NCBI RefSeq assembly: GCF_001020565.1
Contig: NZ_LDAS01000001.1
Span: 162,402 to 226,401 of the forward strand
DNA length: 64,000 nucleotides
Direction: 5' to 3'
From: Maribacter thermophilus
GTDB taxonomy: Bacteria > Bacteroidota > Bacteroidia > Flavobacteriales > Flavobacteriaceae
The position numbers and the translations under genes are program-made. Positions 28,240 through 36,588 of this stretch are shown here, piece by piece. The notes under the pieces are model-generated. The model was given only the letters and a program-made list of their open reading frames with translations. It searched no databases and was not told the origin of the DNA. Position 1 is the stretch's first letter. Every line of letters begins with the position of its first letter.

Positions 28240-29238
28240 CTACCGTGGTATTTCTACACTTTCCATTATCATTTTAACTACGTTCTCAGTAGTCATACCT
28301 TCCATTTCTCTTTCGGGGGTTAATATTACCCTATGGTTAAGAACGGGAACCATTGCTTTTTTAACATCTTCGGGGGTAACAAAATCTCTTCCGTTAATGG
28401 CCGCGAAAGCTTTGGCACTGTTTAAAATGGCCAATGAGGCCCTTGGTGACCCCCCTAGGTATAAATGGGGGTGGTTACGGGTTTTGGAAACCACCTCCGC
28501 AATGTATTTAAAAATTTTCTCTTCTACGATAATCTCATGAATCTGTTCTTTGAATACCTGTAACTGTGTTGGTGACAACACATCGTTGACCATGGTCTGG
28601 GGTAAGGAACCCTTTCTGTTATGATGGGTTTTTAGTATTAGTATTTCTTCTTCGGTTTCTGGGTATGATACTTTTATTTTGAACAAAAACCGGTCCAATT
28701 GAGCTTCTGGTAGGGCGTAGGTGCCCTCTTGCTCTATGGGGTTCTGCGTTGCCAATACCATAAAAGGGGCTCCTAATTTATAGGTGGTACCGTCCATAGT
28801 CACTTGTTTCTCTTCCATGGTTTCGAACATGGCGGCCTGTGTTTTGGCAGGGGCCCTGTTAATTTCATCTATTAAAACAATATTGGAAAAAATTGGTCCC
28901 TTCTTAAATTCAAAGTCCGATGTTTTTGCATTAAAAACAGAGGTGCCGAGAATATCGCTAGGCATAAGGTCAGGGGTAAATTGAATACGGCTAAAATCCG
29001 TTTTTAGGGTTTTTGCGAAAAGCTTGGCGGTAATGGTCTTTGCAACGCCGGGCACCCCTTCTATCAGAACATGGCCATCTACCAATAATGACACGATCAA
29101 AAGTTCAATAAAGTTCTCTTGTCCTATAATGACCTTGGCCAATTCTTGCTTTATATCCTTGACCGCCTTTTGTAGATCTGCCAAGGGTATTCTGTTGTCA
29201 AAATTAAGGTCGTCTTTTTGTTCCTCGTTATTTTGCAT
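28240..29238 (-). CDS. MoxR-family AAA+ ATPase
   Basis: This 332-residue cytosolic chaperone-like ATPase has the Walker A EGVPGVAKT, the Walker B LIDEINRAPAKTQAAMFE, sensor 1 VLATQNPIEQEGTYALPEAQ and the C-terminal lid with SPRASLAILNSAKAFAA. MoxR proteins mature or regulate partner complexes, usually with VWA or DUF58 proteins encoded next to them. Here the DUF58 gene follows directly and the DUF4350 gene overlaps upstream by 11 bases. The pattern is typical of Bacteroidota stress or envelope operons. Confidence 0.95.
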   Translation of the reverse strand: MQNNEEQKDDLNFDNRIPLADLQKAVKDIKQELAKVIIGQENFIELLIVSLLVDGHVLIEGVPGVAKTITAKLFAKTLKTDFSRIQFTPDLMPSDILGTSVFNAKTSDFEFKKGPIFSNIVLIDEINRAPAKTQAAMFETMEEKQVTMDGTTYKLGAPFMVLATQNPIEQEGTYALPEAQLDRFLFKIKVSYPETEEEILILKTHHNRKGSLPQTMVNDVLSPTQLQVFKEQIHEIIVEEKIFKYIAEVVSKTRNHPHLYLGGSPRASLAILNSAKAFAAINGRDFVTPEDVKKAMVPVLNHRVILTPEREMEGMTTENVVKMIMESVEIPR

Positions 29239-30448
29239 CTATCTCCGATTTAAATTTTTGTATAAGTTTATTGAGTTTTATGAGTTCATTGTCCGTAATC
29301 TGAGAACTGTTTTTAAGTCTTTCTATGTACGAGAACAATGTGGTGGTTTCTTCCAATGTATTACCGCTTCTGGCGGCCAATCGTTGGTACAAATCATCAC
29401 CTTTGGTCGTATTGTCCAAATAGTACCGACTTTTTAGGTAATTTAAAAAGTAGTTTATTTTATGTTCTACGATCAATTTTTTTTCGCCTTTCTCAAAATA
29501 CATGTCCGAAATGGTTTTGGTAAAGGCCAATGTTTGGTTTTGCAACGGGGTAATTATCGGTATGGCCCTTTGTTTGCGCTTACCTTCAAAAACAATATAT
29601 AACAGGCTTCCGATGAGAGCAATGTAGTAGGCCCATTTTAGTTCTTTTCTGTTAAGAAAAATATACATGGGTGAAGTATACACAGCCTTGCCACTTTTAT
29701 AATGGTTGTCCATATATACGTTTCTAGAACTATTAAAGTATGAAACTAGGCCAGCGGTATAATCTTTGTTGTTTTCCTGTAAAATAAAGTAATTGGTAAA
29801 TGCCTTGGGAAATGTAGACAGAATGATCTCTCCTTTTCCAAAAGGTTTTTTTATGACTGTCAATCCCTCCACTTTTTTCTCGTTTTCATTTTTTGGCACT
29901 TCTACGGTTGCCAGGGCGATGGTATTTAGTGTATCTATTTTATTAAAAACTGTCACCGAATTCACCTTTTCGTAAATAAAGGGATGTTTGCCCTTTAATA
30001 TTTTGTTCGCCAGTTGGTGTTCTTGTTTTTGGGCCACCTCGAACCCCCCGTATAACACCTTTGTTTCTATGCCCAAGGTATCCTTTAGGTCGGTTTCAAA
30101 ATTTTCCGATGCGATAAATAGGGTATTTCCCTGCGATGTCCAATCCAGGAGTTGGTTTAATTCTGCTTTTTCAAAAGCGACATTGTCGTTAATAAATACG
30201 TAGGTGCCTTGTGGGGTATTTTCTTTGTTTAAAAATTCGAAAGGAGGCATACGAACTTGTACAACCTTGTTTTCGAAAAGCGTGTTTGTCAATAGCTCAT
30301 TGGCTATTAATGTGCCGTAAGGTATTTTGTGAGTGGCGACGTAAGACTCGAACCAATTAACATCCTTGGGGCGGTTGTATTGTAGAAGAAATAGTGCTCC
30401 CAGGGTAATTACGGCGATGACGATATATACAAGATTCTTTTTATGCAT
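29228..30448 (-). CDS. DUF4350 domain membrane protein
   Basis: This 406-residue protein has an N-terminal helix (LVYIVIAVITLGALFLLQYN), a large extracytoplasmic DUF4350 region (about residues 25-255; DWTSQGNTLFIASENF is near its nucleotide-like fold) and a second helix (WAYYIALIGSLLYIVFEG). A cytoplasmic C-terminal region follows (YLKSRYYLDNTTKGDDLYQ). DUF4350 often occurs with DUF4129 and MoxR genes; the ligand is unknown. The ATG at 30448 is preferred over the TTG at 30454. It overlaps the DUF4129 gene by 8 bases and moxR by 11 bases. Confidence 0.88.
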   Translation of the reverse strand: MHKKNLVYIVIAVITLGALFLLQYNRPKDVNWFESYVATHKIPYGTLIANELLTNTLFENKVVQVRMPPFEFLNKENTPQGTYVFINDNVAFEKAELNQLLDWTSQGNTLFIASENFETDLKDTLGIETKVLYGGFEVAQKQEHQLANKILKGKHPFIYEKVNSVTVFNKIDTLNTIALATVEVPKNENEKKVEGLTVIKKPFGKGEIILSTFPKAFTNYFILQENNKDYTAGLVSYFNSSRNVYMDNHYKSGKAVYTSPMYIFLNRKELKWAYYIALIGSLLYIVFEGKRKQRAIPIITPLQNQTLAFTKTISDMYFEKGEKKLIVEHKINYFLNYLKSRYYLDNTTKGDDLYQRLAARSGNTLEETTTLFSYIERLKNSSQITDNELIKLNKLIQKFKSEIDAK

Positions 30449-31190
30449 CGGCAATTATTTTTTTTAATGCCAAGAAAGAAGATTCTGCCTTGCTGTACTT
30501 GTTATGGTCTATAGGGAAATCGCCGTACCATATATAATTATAATGTCTGGTAATGGTACTAAAGTTTTCTTTTAGCCCATCTTCTTGTATTTCTTTTAAA
30601 TAATCTTCATTGGTTTTTTGAAGCTCCCATTTTATAATATCCTTTTCGGTCATCAACTGTAGAATATATAAGTAATAGTACCTAATGGCCAAACGGTAAT
30701 CATTGTTGGCCAATGCCTGTTTTATTAGTAGTTCTACATCGGTATTCTTTATAATATGTTCTTCTTCCGATAAGCTCACCAAAGGTGTATTGCTCTTTGA
30801 AATTACGGAGTTGGTGTTTACGTTGATGAAGAATTTAATGAGAATAAAAAGAAGGGTGGCCAATAAAAGGTAGGGCAATATCTCTAAAAAACTATTAAAG
30901 GCACCACTTGCTTTTTCTACTCCAAAAAGCCACTCAAAAAATCTCATAACAAGATTCGATAACCAGTTCTTGAAAGAAACCCACCAAGTAGGGGCATTTT
31001 GCTTCACCACTTCATAGTCAAAGTCGGGGTTGTTCTTATATGATTCTAGGTCAATATTGCCTATTTCTTTTCTCACTATGGGGGCATCATCATAGATGAC
31101 CGATACCGAATCTTTTTGGGCATGGGCAAAAGTGACGGCAAGACCGATCAATATAAAGAGCAAAAAATGTTTTGGTATTTTATTCCTCAA
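30441..31190 (-). CDS. DUF4129 domain protein
   Basis: This 249-residue protein has a signal peptide (MRNKIPKHFLLFILIGLAVT..., ending AHAQ), a membrane helix near residue 110 (LEILPYLLLATLLFILIKF) and a cytoplasmic DUF4129 region (ALANNDYRLAIRYYYLYILQ, EDYLKEIQE). DUF4129 is a helical bundle typical of MoxR operons. The start codon must be TTG at 31190: the frame holds no ATG before the signal peptide and a stop lies just upstream. It overlaps the stop of the upstream gene by 11 bases, which suggests translational coupling. Confidence 0.88.
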   Translation of the reverse strand: MRNKIPKHFLLFILIGLAVTFAHAQKDSVSVIYDDAPIVRKEIGNIDLESYKNNPDFDYEVVKQNAPTWWVSFKNWLSNLVMRFFEWLFGVEKASGAFNSFLEILPYLLLATLLFILIKFFINVNTNSVISKSNTPLVSLSEEEHIIKNTDVELLIKQALANNDYRLAIRYYYLYILQLMTEKDIIKWELQKTNEDYLKEIQEDGLKENFSTITRHYNYIWYGDFPIDHNKYSKAESSFLALKKIIADA

Positions 31191-32064
31191 GAGATTTCCC
31201 TAGATTTTCTATGCGTTCGTAAGTACCCGTAAAGTTCTTTTTTTCATTAAGGTTAAAGTAAATGAAAACCGTTGCTATCACAGAGATGAGGTTCAATAAA
31301 AATTGCCCTACCGTATTTAAGACGTTCAACAAAATATAAATAGGGTCTTTGGTAACTGTCATTACACTTTCTGCATCAATTTCTCCAGAAAAAATACCTA
31401 TTTTTAGCCATTGGTATATAATGGATGGTATGGCAAAGGCATAGCTGGCGACCACTATTATGATTCCGATTACAAAAAGGGTCGCAAAGGTGATCCACCA
31501 TTCCTCTTTTATAAGTTTAAAACTATAGCTATACGCATCTGTAGCCCCCATTTTATTAAAGACCATTATAGAGAAAGAAAGTATTAAGGGTACGTAAAGG
31601 TATATGCCCGGTATAATGCAAAGCATAAAGCCCACACCTAAAGAAAGCCCTACCATGATACCAAGCCCTATAAAACTCCAAAAACTGTCGTAGACTTCTT
31701 TTTTAATGTTGTCAAAATCTATGGTACCTTTTCCGTTGGCATAAGATTTTATATAGTGGAGCACCGTAGATTGCGACATGGTATATACCGTAATAATAGA
31801 GCAAAAATAAATCAGGGCTATTACGAATATTGTGGCCAGGTTTGTACCTTGGTTCCATCGGTCTTCTACCATAAGGTTAAAAGAGTTTCCGCCGTAATAT
31901 AAATAGGCTACCAAAGAAATGACCATAACGGCCAAAAATGGCCCTACAATCTTAAAATAGGTAGAGAAAAAGGTTTTGAACTCTGATCTTAGAAAAGCAA
32001 AAGTATCTGTAAGTACGTCACCTAATTCACGTTGTTTCTTAAACTCGATATAATTTGGTTTCAT
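31180..32064 (-). CDS. Polytopic membrane protein of the MoxR operon
   Basis: This 294-residue protein has a short cytoplasmic start (MKPNYIEFKKQRELGDVLTD) and about six membrane helices (GPFLAVMVISLVAYLYYGG, IFVIALIYFCSIITVYTMS, LGVGFMLCIIPGIYLYVPL, WWITFATLFVIGIIIVVASY, NVLNTVGQFLLNLISVIATV). The pattern resembles DUF4013-like or glycerophosphodiester phosphodiesterase-type membrane domains, but I cannot assign a function. It overlaps SpoIIM by 26 bases and DUF4129 by 11 bases, so it belongs to the same translation-coupled operon. Confidence 0.8.
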   Translation of the reverse strand: MKPNYIEFKKQRELGDVLTDTFAFLRSEFKTFFSTYFKIVGPFLAVMVISLVAYLYYGGNSFNLMVEDRWNQGTNLATIFVIALIYFCSIITVYTMSQSTVLHYIKSYANGKGTIDFDNIKKEVYDSFWSFIGLGIMVGLSLGVGFMLCIIPGIYLYVPLILSFSIMVFNKMGATDAYSYSFKLIKEEWWITFATLFVIGIIIVVASYAFAIPSIIYQWLKIGIFSGEIDAESVMTVTKDPIYILLNVLNTVGQFLLNLISVIATVFIYFNLNEKKNFTGTYERIENLGKSLEE

Positions 32065-33022
32065 CTAATTTTGGTTTTTTGTGTATTTGGGTTGGATATA
32101 TAACGTAGTAAAATAAAATAAGTGCCAATGAGCCTAAAATAATTATAATGGCCAGCCAATCTGGCATTTCAGTATGTCGTGTTACAAAACCTTCCAAGAA
32201 CCCTGCGATTATAAAAAACGGAACGGTACTTATCATTATTTTAAGTCCGTTCTTTACGCCTCTCTTAAAAGACTCCAGTCTGGTATATGTACCCGGAAAC
32301 AACATACCGTTGGCCAAGACCAAGCCGGCACATCCGGCAATGATAATTACCGATATTTCTATGGTGCCGTGGATCCAAATTGTTCTTACCGATTCCCATA
32401 AAAGGCCTTTTTCGTAAAAGAAATATTGAAAACTGCCCAACATTATACCATTCTGTAGCATGATCACCAAAGTACCTACGCCCAACATTATGCCGTAAGC
32501 AAATGCCATTAGGGCAACCCTAATATTATTGATGGTAATACCAAGGAACATGTTAAACTCCCCCATTTTTTTGTATACGGCCATAGGGTCTCCTTTTTCT
32601 ATATTTTCCAGGGTCATGTTTACATAGGCATCCCCAAGAATGGAACGGACAAAATCACCTTCGTTGGCTGCGGAAAACGCCCCTACAAAAGAGAAAAAGA
32701 CAAACACAAGAAAAGAGATCAGTAGTTCGCGATGATGCTGCCTGAACATGTAAGGGAATTCGGTTTTCCAAAAAGTGATGATTCTATTTTTAGACTCCCT
32801 CTTTGATTTGTAAATCTTTTGATGGGCCTGTGAAGCAAGGGAGTTTAAATAAAATTCCGTATTACTTGATGGGTAGAAGGTCTTCGCATAGCTTAAGTGA
32901 TCCGTAACCTCTATGTATAGATCGGACAATACATCAGGGTCAAGATTCGTTTTGTTTGCCAGTGCATTTTCAAAAGTTGACCATTTGTCCTTATTTTGCT
33001 TTACAAAGGCAGCTTCGCGCAT
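32039..33022 (-). CDS. SpoIIM-family membrane protein (first gene of MoxR operon)
   Basis: This 327-residue protein carries a SpoIIM/stage II sporulation M-type membrane domain, from about residue 100 (LISFLVFVFFSFVGAFSAAN) to the last helix (WLAIIIILGSLALILFYYVIY). It includes AYGIMLGVGTLVIMLQNGIM and IHGTIEISVIIIAGCAGLVL. In sporulators SpoIIM helps membrane engulfment. This organism is not a sporulator, so the role is probably general membrane shaping or complex assembly. It heads the six-gene minus-strand operon and is divergent from the RDD gene, 33 bases away. Confidence 0.88.
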   Translation of the reverse strand: MREAAFVKQNKDKWSTFENALANKTNLDPDVLSDLYIEVTDHLSYAKTFYPSSNTEFYLNSLASQAHQKIYKSKRESKNRIITFWKTEFPYMFRQHHRELLISFLVFVFFSFVGAFSAANEGDFVRSILGDAYVNMTLENIEKGDPMAVYKKMGEFNMFLGITINNIRVALMAFAYGIMLGVGTLVIMLQNGIMLGSFQYFFYEKGLLWESVRTIWIHGTIEISVIIIAGCAGLVLANGMLFPGTYTRLESFKRGVKNGLKIMISTVPFFIIAGFLEGFVTRHTEMPDWLAIIIILGSLALILFYYVIYPTQIHKKPKLDETKLYRV

Positions 33023-33055
33023 TAACTATTAGGTTTATACCAAAGAAACAAAAGA

Positions 33056-33772
33056 ATGGAACAATTTCAAATAGAAACCGCCCAAAATATAAGTATAGAC
33101 CAAAACACGGCACATCTTGGCGACCGTATGCTAGCATACATTATAGATAGCCTTATCATCGTAGTTTATTATGTTTTAATGATTTGGTTTTTATTGGCCC
33201 TAGATGTGGACCCCGGGGACCAATGGGCCATTTATATGTTAATGGGGCTTCCGGCATTTCTTTATTACTTGCTTATGGAAACCTTTATGGACGGCAAGAC
33301 CATAGGAAAACATTTTATGAAGATAAGGGTCGTAAAATTGGATGGTACCAAACCTGGCTTTTCTAGTTTCTTTGTACGTTGGATATTGCGTTTTATAGAC
33401 GTAATGCTCAGCTCTGGAGGAGTTGCCGTATTTACCATTTTAATAAGGGGTAAAGGACAGCGTTTAGGAGATATAGCGGCCGGAACTACTGTAATCAGTG
33501 AAAAAAAACGAATTTTTTTAAAAGATACCCTGTTACGTGACCTGCCTAAGGATTATGTTCCTAAATTTCCCCAAGTAACCGTTTTTAAGGATAGTGAGAT
33601 GCAAACCATCAAAAATCTCTTTGATGATGCCAAACGTAATGCGCACCATAAAATAATTCTTTCATTGGATCATAGAATAAAAAAAGTGCTGGATATAACC
33701 TCTGACCTTCAACCTATCGAGTTTGTGGATACGGTTATAAAGGATTATAGTTATTACACACAAGAACTATAA
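33056..33772 (+). CDS. RDD-family membrane protein
   Basis: This 238-residue protein has the RDD domain: GDRMLAYIIDSLIIVVYYVL, the middle loop DGKTIGKHFMKIRVVKLDG and the RDD-like helix RWILRFIDVMLSSGGV. A cytoplasmic tail of about 80 residues follows (PKFPQVTVFKDSEMQTIKNL). RDD proteins are proposed transporters or membrane partners, and they are frequent neighbours of SpoIIM and MoxR genes. It is divergent from SpoIIM and is followed after 3 bases by the TRIC/YadS-like gene. Confidence 0.9.
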   Translation: MEQFQIETAQNISIDQNTAHLGDRMLAYIIDSLIIVVYYVLMIWFLLALDVDPGDQWAIYMLMGLPAFLYYLLMETFMDGKTIGKHFMKIRVVKLDGTKPGFSSFFVRWILRFIDVMLSSGGVAVFTILIRGKGQRLGDIAAGTTVISEKKRIFLKDTLLRDLPKDYVPKFPQVTVFKDSEMQTIKNLFDDAKRNAHHKIILSLDHRIKKVLDITSDLQPIEFVDTVIKDYSYYTQEL

Positions 33773-33775
33773 TCT

Positions 33776-34390
33776 ATGTTTTATACTTTAATAGATATTT
33801 TAGGAACCATCGCCTTTGCCATCTCGGGTGTGTTGGTCGCCATGAACAAAAAATTGGATGTGTTCGGTGTATTCATTATTGCGTTTGTTACGGCAGTCGG
33901 TGGGGGAACGTTGAGAGATGTGTTGATAGGGAGTACACCTGTGGGGTGGATGAAAGAGCCCAGTTATATTGTGATTATTTTGATTACCGTAATTATCTCT
34001 ATTCTGTTCTCCAACAAGTTAAAACATTTTAGAAAATCACTTTTTTTGTTCGATACCATAGGTATAGGCCTGTATACCATGGTGGGGGTGGAAAAAGGCC
34101 TTAATGCGGGGCTTATGCCCATAATGTGCATAGCCTTAGGTACCATGACGGCCTGTTTTGGAGGTGTTATCAGGGATATTTTGTGTAACGAAATACCGGT
34201 AATTTTCAGAAAAGAGGTTTATGCCACTATCTGTATTGCAGGAGGGGGCATTTATTTTGTTATTATGCAGTTTCCCGTAAATTCCGAGATAGCATATGCA
34301 GTAGCGATCGTTTCTATAATAGTGATGAGATTACTTGCAGTAAAATTCAAAATATCGCTACCCAATATTTATCCTGAAAATAAAAAATAA
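33776..34390 (+). CDS. TRIC/YadS (UPF0126) family membrane protein
   Basis: This 204-residue protein has seven predicted helices in two repeated halves with the family glycine motif: AFVTAVGGGTLRDVLIG in the first half and GTMTACFGGVIRDILCNE in the second. The family fold is the trimeric intracellular cation channel, also described for glycine transport in some bacteria, so cation or small-solute conductance is likely. It is 3 bases after the RDD gene, so co-transcription is likely. The downstream cyclophilin gene is convergent, 16 bases away. Confidence 0.9.
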   Translation: MFYTLIDILGTIAFAISGVLVAMNKKLDVFGVFIIAFVTAVGGGTLRDVLIGSTPVGWMKEPSYIVIILITVIISILFSNKLKHFRKSLFLFDTIGIGLYTMVGVEKGLNAGLMPIMCIALGTMTACFGGVIRDILCNEIPVIFRKEVYATICIAGGGIYFVIMQFPVNSEIAYAVAIVSIIVMRLLAVKFKISLPNIYPENKK

Positions 34391-34406
34391 ACATTATCAA
34401 ATTGGG

Positions 34407-35117
34407 TTAGTCGACGATTTCCGCTTTGGTAATATATATGTTCTGCGAGGGCCAATCGCCTTTTCCTACCGGTTGTCTATTGATCTCGTCCACTACATCC
34501 ATACCTTCTATTACCTTGCCGAATGGGGTGAAATCTCCATCTAGATGATAAGATCCGGGGTCGGTCACCACGATAAAAAACTCGTAGGGCGATGCCAACA
34601 TATGCGGATTGTCTATTTCGCTACTGGGCATAGACACCGTGCCTCTATGGTGTTTATACCCCTTTCTGGTATCGGGGGGTAACAGGTAACGTCCGATTTC
34701 CCTTCTTTTTTTAGCCGTTCTTTCATCATCGGAGTTACCGCCCTGTATAATAAAATCTTTTACTACCCTATGAAATTGCGTCTGGTCAAAATATCCCTTT
34801 TTGGTCAAGTATATAAAATTTGCCTTGTGGTACGGTACATTGTCATAGAGCTGTATTACAAAACTTCCGAATTTTGTAGTAATCCTTACCTTGTTCTCTT
34901 TTAAATTTTTTTGGTAGTCGAAGAAGAAATCAATGGCATTGTCCTCGGTAAGTTTAAATTCTTCTTCTTTAGGTTTTTCCTCTTCCACTATAATTGTAGA
35001 ATCTTTTTCTTTTGTGGACGTGTTAGATGGTGTTTCTGGTTTCTTCGGATTATCTTTGCATCCTACGACCATAGCCATCACAAAAAATAAAGAGTATAAG
35101 AAAGTCTTTGAGCGCAT
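34407..35117 (-). CDS. Cyclophilin-type peptidyl-prolyl isomerase lipoprotein
   Basis: This 236-residue protein has a signal peptide ending in the lipobox VVGC, a long Glu/Lys-rich linker (EKDSTIIVEEEKPKEEEFKL), then a cyclophilin domain (ITTKFGSFVIQLYDNVPYHK, FHRVVKDFIIQGG, GKVIEGMDVVDEI). It should speed proline isomerisation during folding of envelope proteins on the periplasmic side. The start at 35117 places the signal sequence right at the N-terminus; an alternative ATG at 35129 adds MLKS. Its start codon overlaps that of the divergent NUDIX gene by 2 bases. Confidence 0.92.
   Translation of the reverse strand: MRSKTFLYSLFFVMAMVVGCKDNPKKPETPSNTSTKEKDSTIIVEEEKPKEEEFKLTEDNAIDFFFDYQKNLKENKVRITTKFGSFVIQLYDNVPYHKANFIYLTKKGYFDQTQFHRVVKDFIIQGGNSDDERTAKKRREIGRYLLPPDTRKGYKHHRGTVSMPSSEIDNPHMLASPYEFFIVVTDPGSYHLDGDFTPFGKVIEGMDVVDEINRQPVGKGDWPSQNIYITKAEIVD
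35051..35058 (+). promoter_or_regulatory. -7 element for the NUDIX gene inside the cyclophilin gene
   Basis: Exact TAnnTTTG (TATCTTTG) 57 bases before the NUDIX ATG at 35116, within the lipobox-coding part of the divergent cyclophilin gene. No convincing -33 box is found. Confidence 0.45.
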
Positions 35118-35757
35118 GGATTTTAACATTTTTGAGCAACGGATATCAAAAATAAAAGAATTACCTCTTCCGGGCGAAATTTCACATTATAAAATGGCAC
35201 CTGAAGTAAGGGTCAAAGAACTTTTAGAGGGTAAAATTGTCAAGAAAAACCCTAGAAAAGCTGGGGTCATGGCGCTTTTTTATCCTGGAATGGAAAACAG
35301 GACACATCTATTATGTATTCTAAGAAAAACCTATGAAGGGGTACACTCCAATCAAGTTGCCTTACCCGGAGGGAAAGTGGAGAACGAAGATTTGGATCTA
35401 GAGATGACGGCATTAAGGGAGACCCATGAGGAAGTAGGGGTGGCCCCCGCCGATGTAGAAGTGGTGCGGAAGCTTACAGAAGTTTATATTCCGCCCAGTA
35501 ATTTTGAGGTACAACCGTTTGTAGGGTTATATAAAAGACCAAAACCATTTAAGATTCAAGAATCTGAAGTGGAATCGTTATTGGAGATTTCATTGACCGA
35601 TTTTTTAGAAGATTTGAACATGGTCACAAAAACCTTGAGTACATCATATGCAAAAGATATAGACGTACCCGCCTTTAAACTAAATAATTATATTGTTTGG
35701 GGTGCGACCGCCATGATGTTGAGTGAGATTAAAGACCTTTTAAAACAAGTGTTGTAA
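35116..35757 (+). CDS. NUDIX hydrolase, CoA pyrophosphatase-like
   Basis: This 213-residue cytosolic protein has the NUDIX box beginning LPGGKVENEDLDLEMTALRE and ending THEEVGVAP, with the GGxVE start and longer spacing typical of the CoA pyrophosphatase subgroup (YeaB/NudL-like). It would cleave CoA or acyl-CoA to 4'-phosphopantetheine and 3',5'-ADP. The upstream in-frame ATG at 34933 lies within the cyclophilin gene and its translation is not family-like, so 35116 is taken. Next is an acyltransferase gene 24 bases downstream, and the two may be co-transcribed. Confidence 0.9.
   Translation: MDFNIFEQRISKIKELPLPGEISHYKMAPEVRVKELLEGKIVKKNPRKAGVMALFYPGMENRTHLLCILRKTYEGVHSNQVALPGGKVENEDLDLEMTALRETHEEVGVAPADVEVVRKLTEVYIPPSNFEVQPFVGLYKRPKPFKIQESEVESLLEISLTDFLEDLNMVTKTLSTSYAKDIDVPAFKLNNYIVWGATAMMLSEIKDLLKQVL
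35147..35154 (-). promoter_or_regulatory. -7 element for the cyclophilin gene inside the NUDIX gene
   Basis: Minus-strand TATTTTTG (exact TAnnTTTG) lies inside the start of the NUDIX coding sequence, about 29 bases upstream of the cyclophilin ATG at 35117. No -33 box is found. Confidence 0.45.
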
Positions 35758-35781
35758 GGCTTATTTAGTATTTTAGCAGAT

Positions 35782-36588
35782 ATGGAACTTTTTAAGAAAA
35801 ATCCTTTTGGGCATAACTTATTTTTGAAAAAATGGTTGATACGTGTTCTTGCCGTATTATCCCATCAACGTTATAAACGCTTTAATAAATTAGAGATAGA
35901 AGGTTCTGAGATAATACGGAACTTGCCCGATGCCAATGTATTGTTCGTGAGTAATCACCAAACCTATTTTGCCGATGTGGTAGCGATGTTCCACGTTTTT
36001 AATGCAAGTTTAAGCGGCAGGGAAAATTCCATAAAAAACTTAGGTTACATATGGCAACCAAAATTAAACATGTATTATGTTGCCGCAGCGGAAACCATGA
36101 AAAAAAGTTTGTTGACAAAAATTTTGGCCTATGCGGGTTCTGTAAGTGTGGAACGCACTTGGCGATCAGAAGGCAAAGATGTTAAAAGACAAGTGAAAAT
36201 GAGCGATATTTCCAATATAGGAAAGGCGCTACAAGACGGCTGGGTCATTACCTTTCCGCAAGGTACCACCACCCCATGGAAACCATTAAGAAAAGGTACG
36301 GCTCACATTATCAAAAAATACAAACCTATAGTGGTGCCGGTGGTAATAGACGGTTTTAGGCGTTCTTTTGATAAGAAAGGATTACGGGTGAAGAAAAAAG
36401 GTATTCTACAGTCCATGGTCATAAAAGAACCTTTAGATATTGATTACGAGAATGAATCTACAGAATCTATCATTGAAAAACTGGAGTATGGCATAGAACA
36501 ACACCCTTCCTTTTTAAAAGTGATTCCAAAAGAGGAGCTGTTGGCCTATGAAGAGGAAAATAAACAACGGAAATGGAAGGCCGATTAA
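35782..36588 (+). CDS. PlsC-type 1-acylglycerol-3-phosphate acyltransferase
   Basis: This 268-residue membrane-associated enzyme transfers an acyl chain to lysophosphatidic acid in phospholipid synthesis. It has the acyltransferase catalytic motif SNHQTYFADVVAMFHVF, the substrate motif VTFPQGTTTPWKPLRKGT (one residue off in places, read as FPQGTTT) and the later PIVVPVVIDGFRRSFDKKG. The catalytic His and Asp are separated by five residues (HQTYFAD) where four is the textbook spacing. It is downstream of the NUDIX gene. Its stop overlaps that of the convergent membrane protein gene. Confidence 0.88.
   Translation: MELFKKNPFGHNLFLKKWLIRVLAVLSHQRYKRFNKLEIEGSEIIRNLPDANVLFVSNHQTYFADVVAMFHVFNASLSGRENSIKNLGYIWQPKLNMYYVAAAETMKKSLLTKILAYAGSVSVERTWRSEGKDVKRQVKMSDISNIGKALQDGWVITFPQGTTTPWKPLRKGTAHIIKKYKPIVVPVVIDGFRRSFDKKGLRVKKKGILQSMVIKEPLDIDYENESTESIIEKLEYGIEQHPSFLKVIPKEELLAYEEENKQRKWKAD

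Noticed and set aside
34933-35115. ATG at 34933 as the NUDIX start
   Set aside because: The extra residues are antisense to the cyclophilin lipoprotein signal and linker and are not NUDIX-like.
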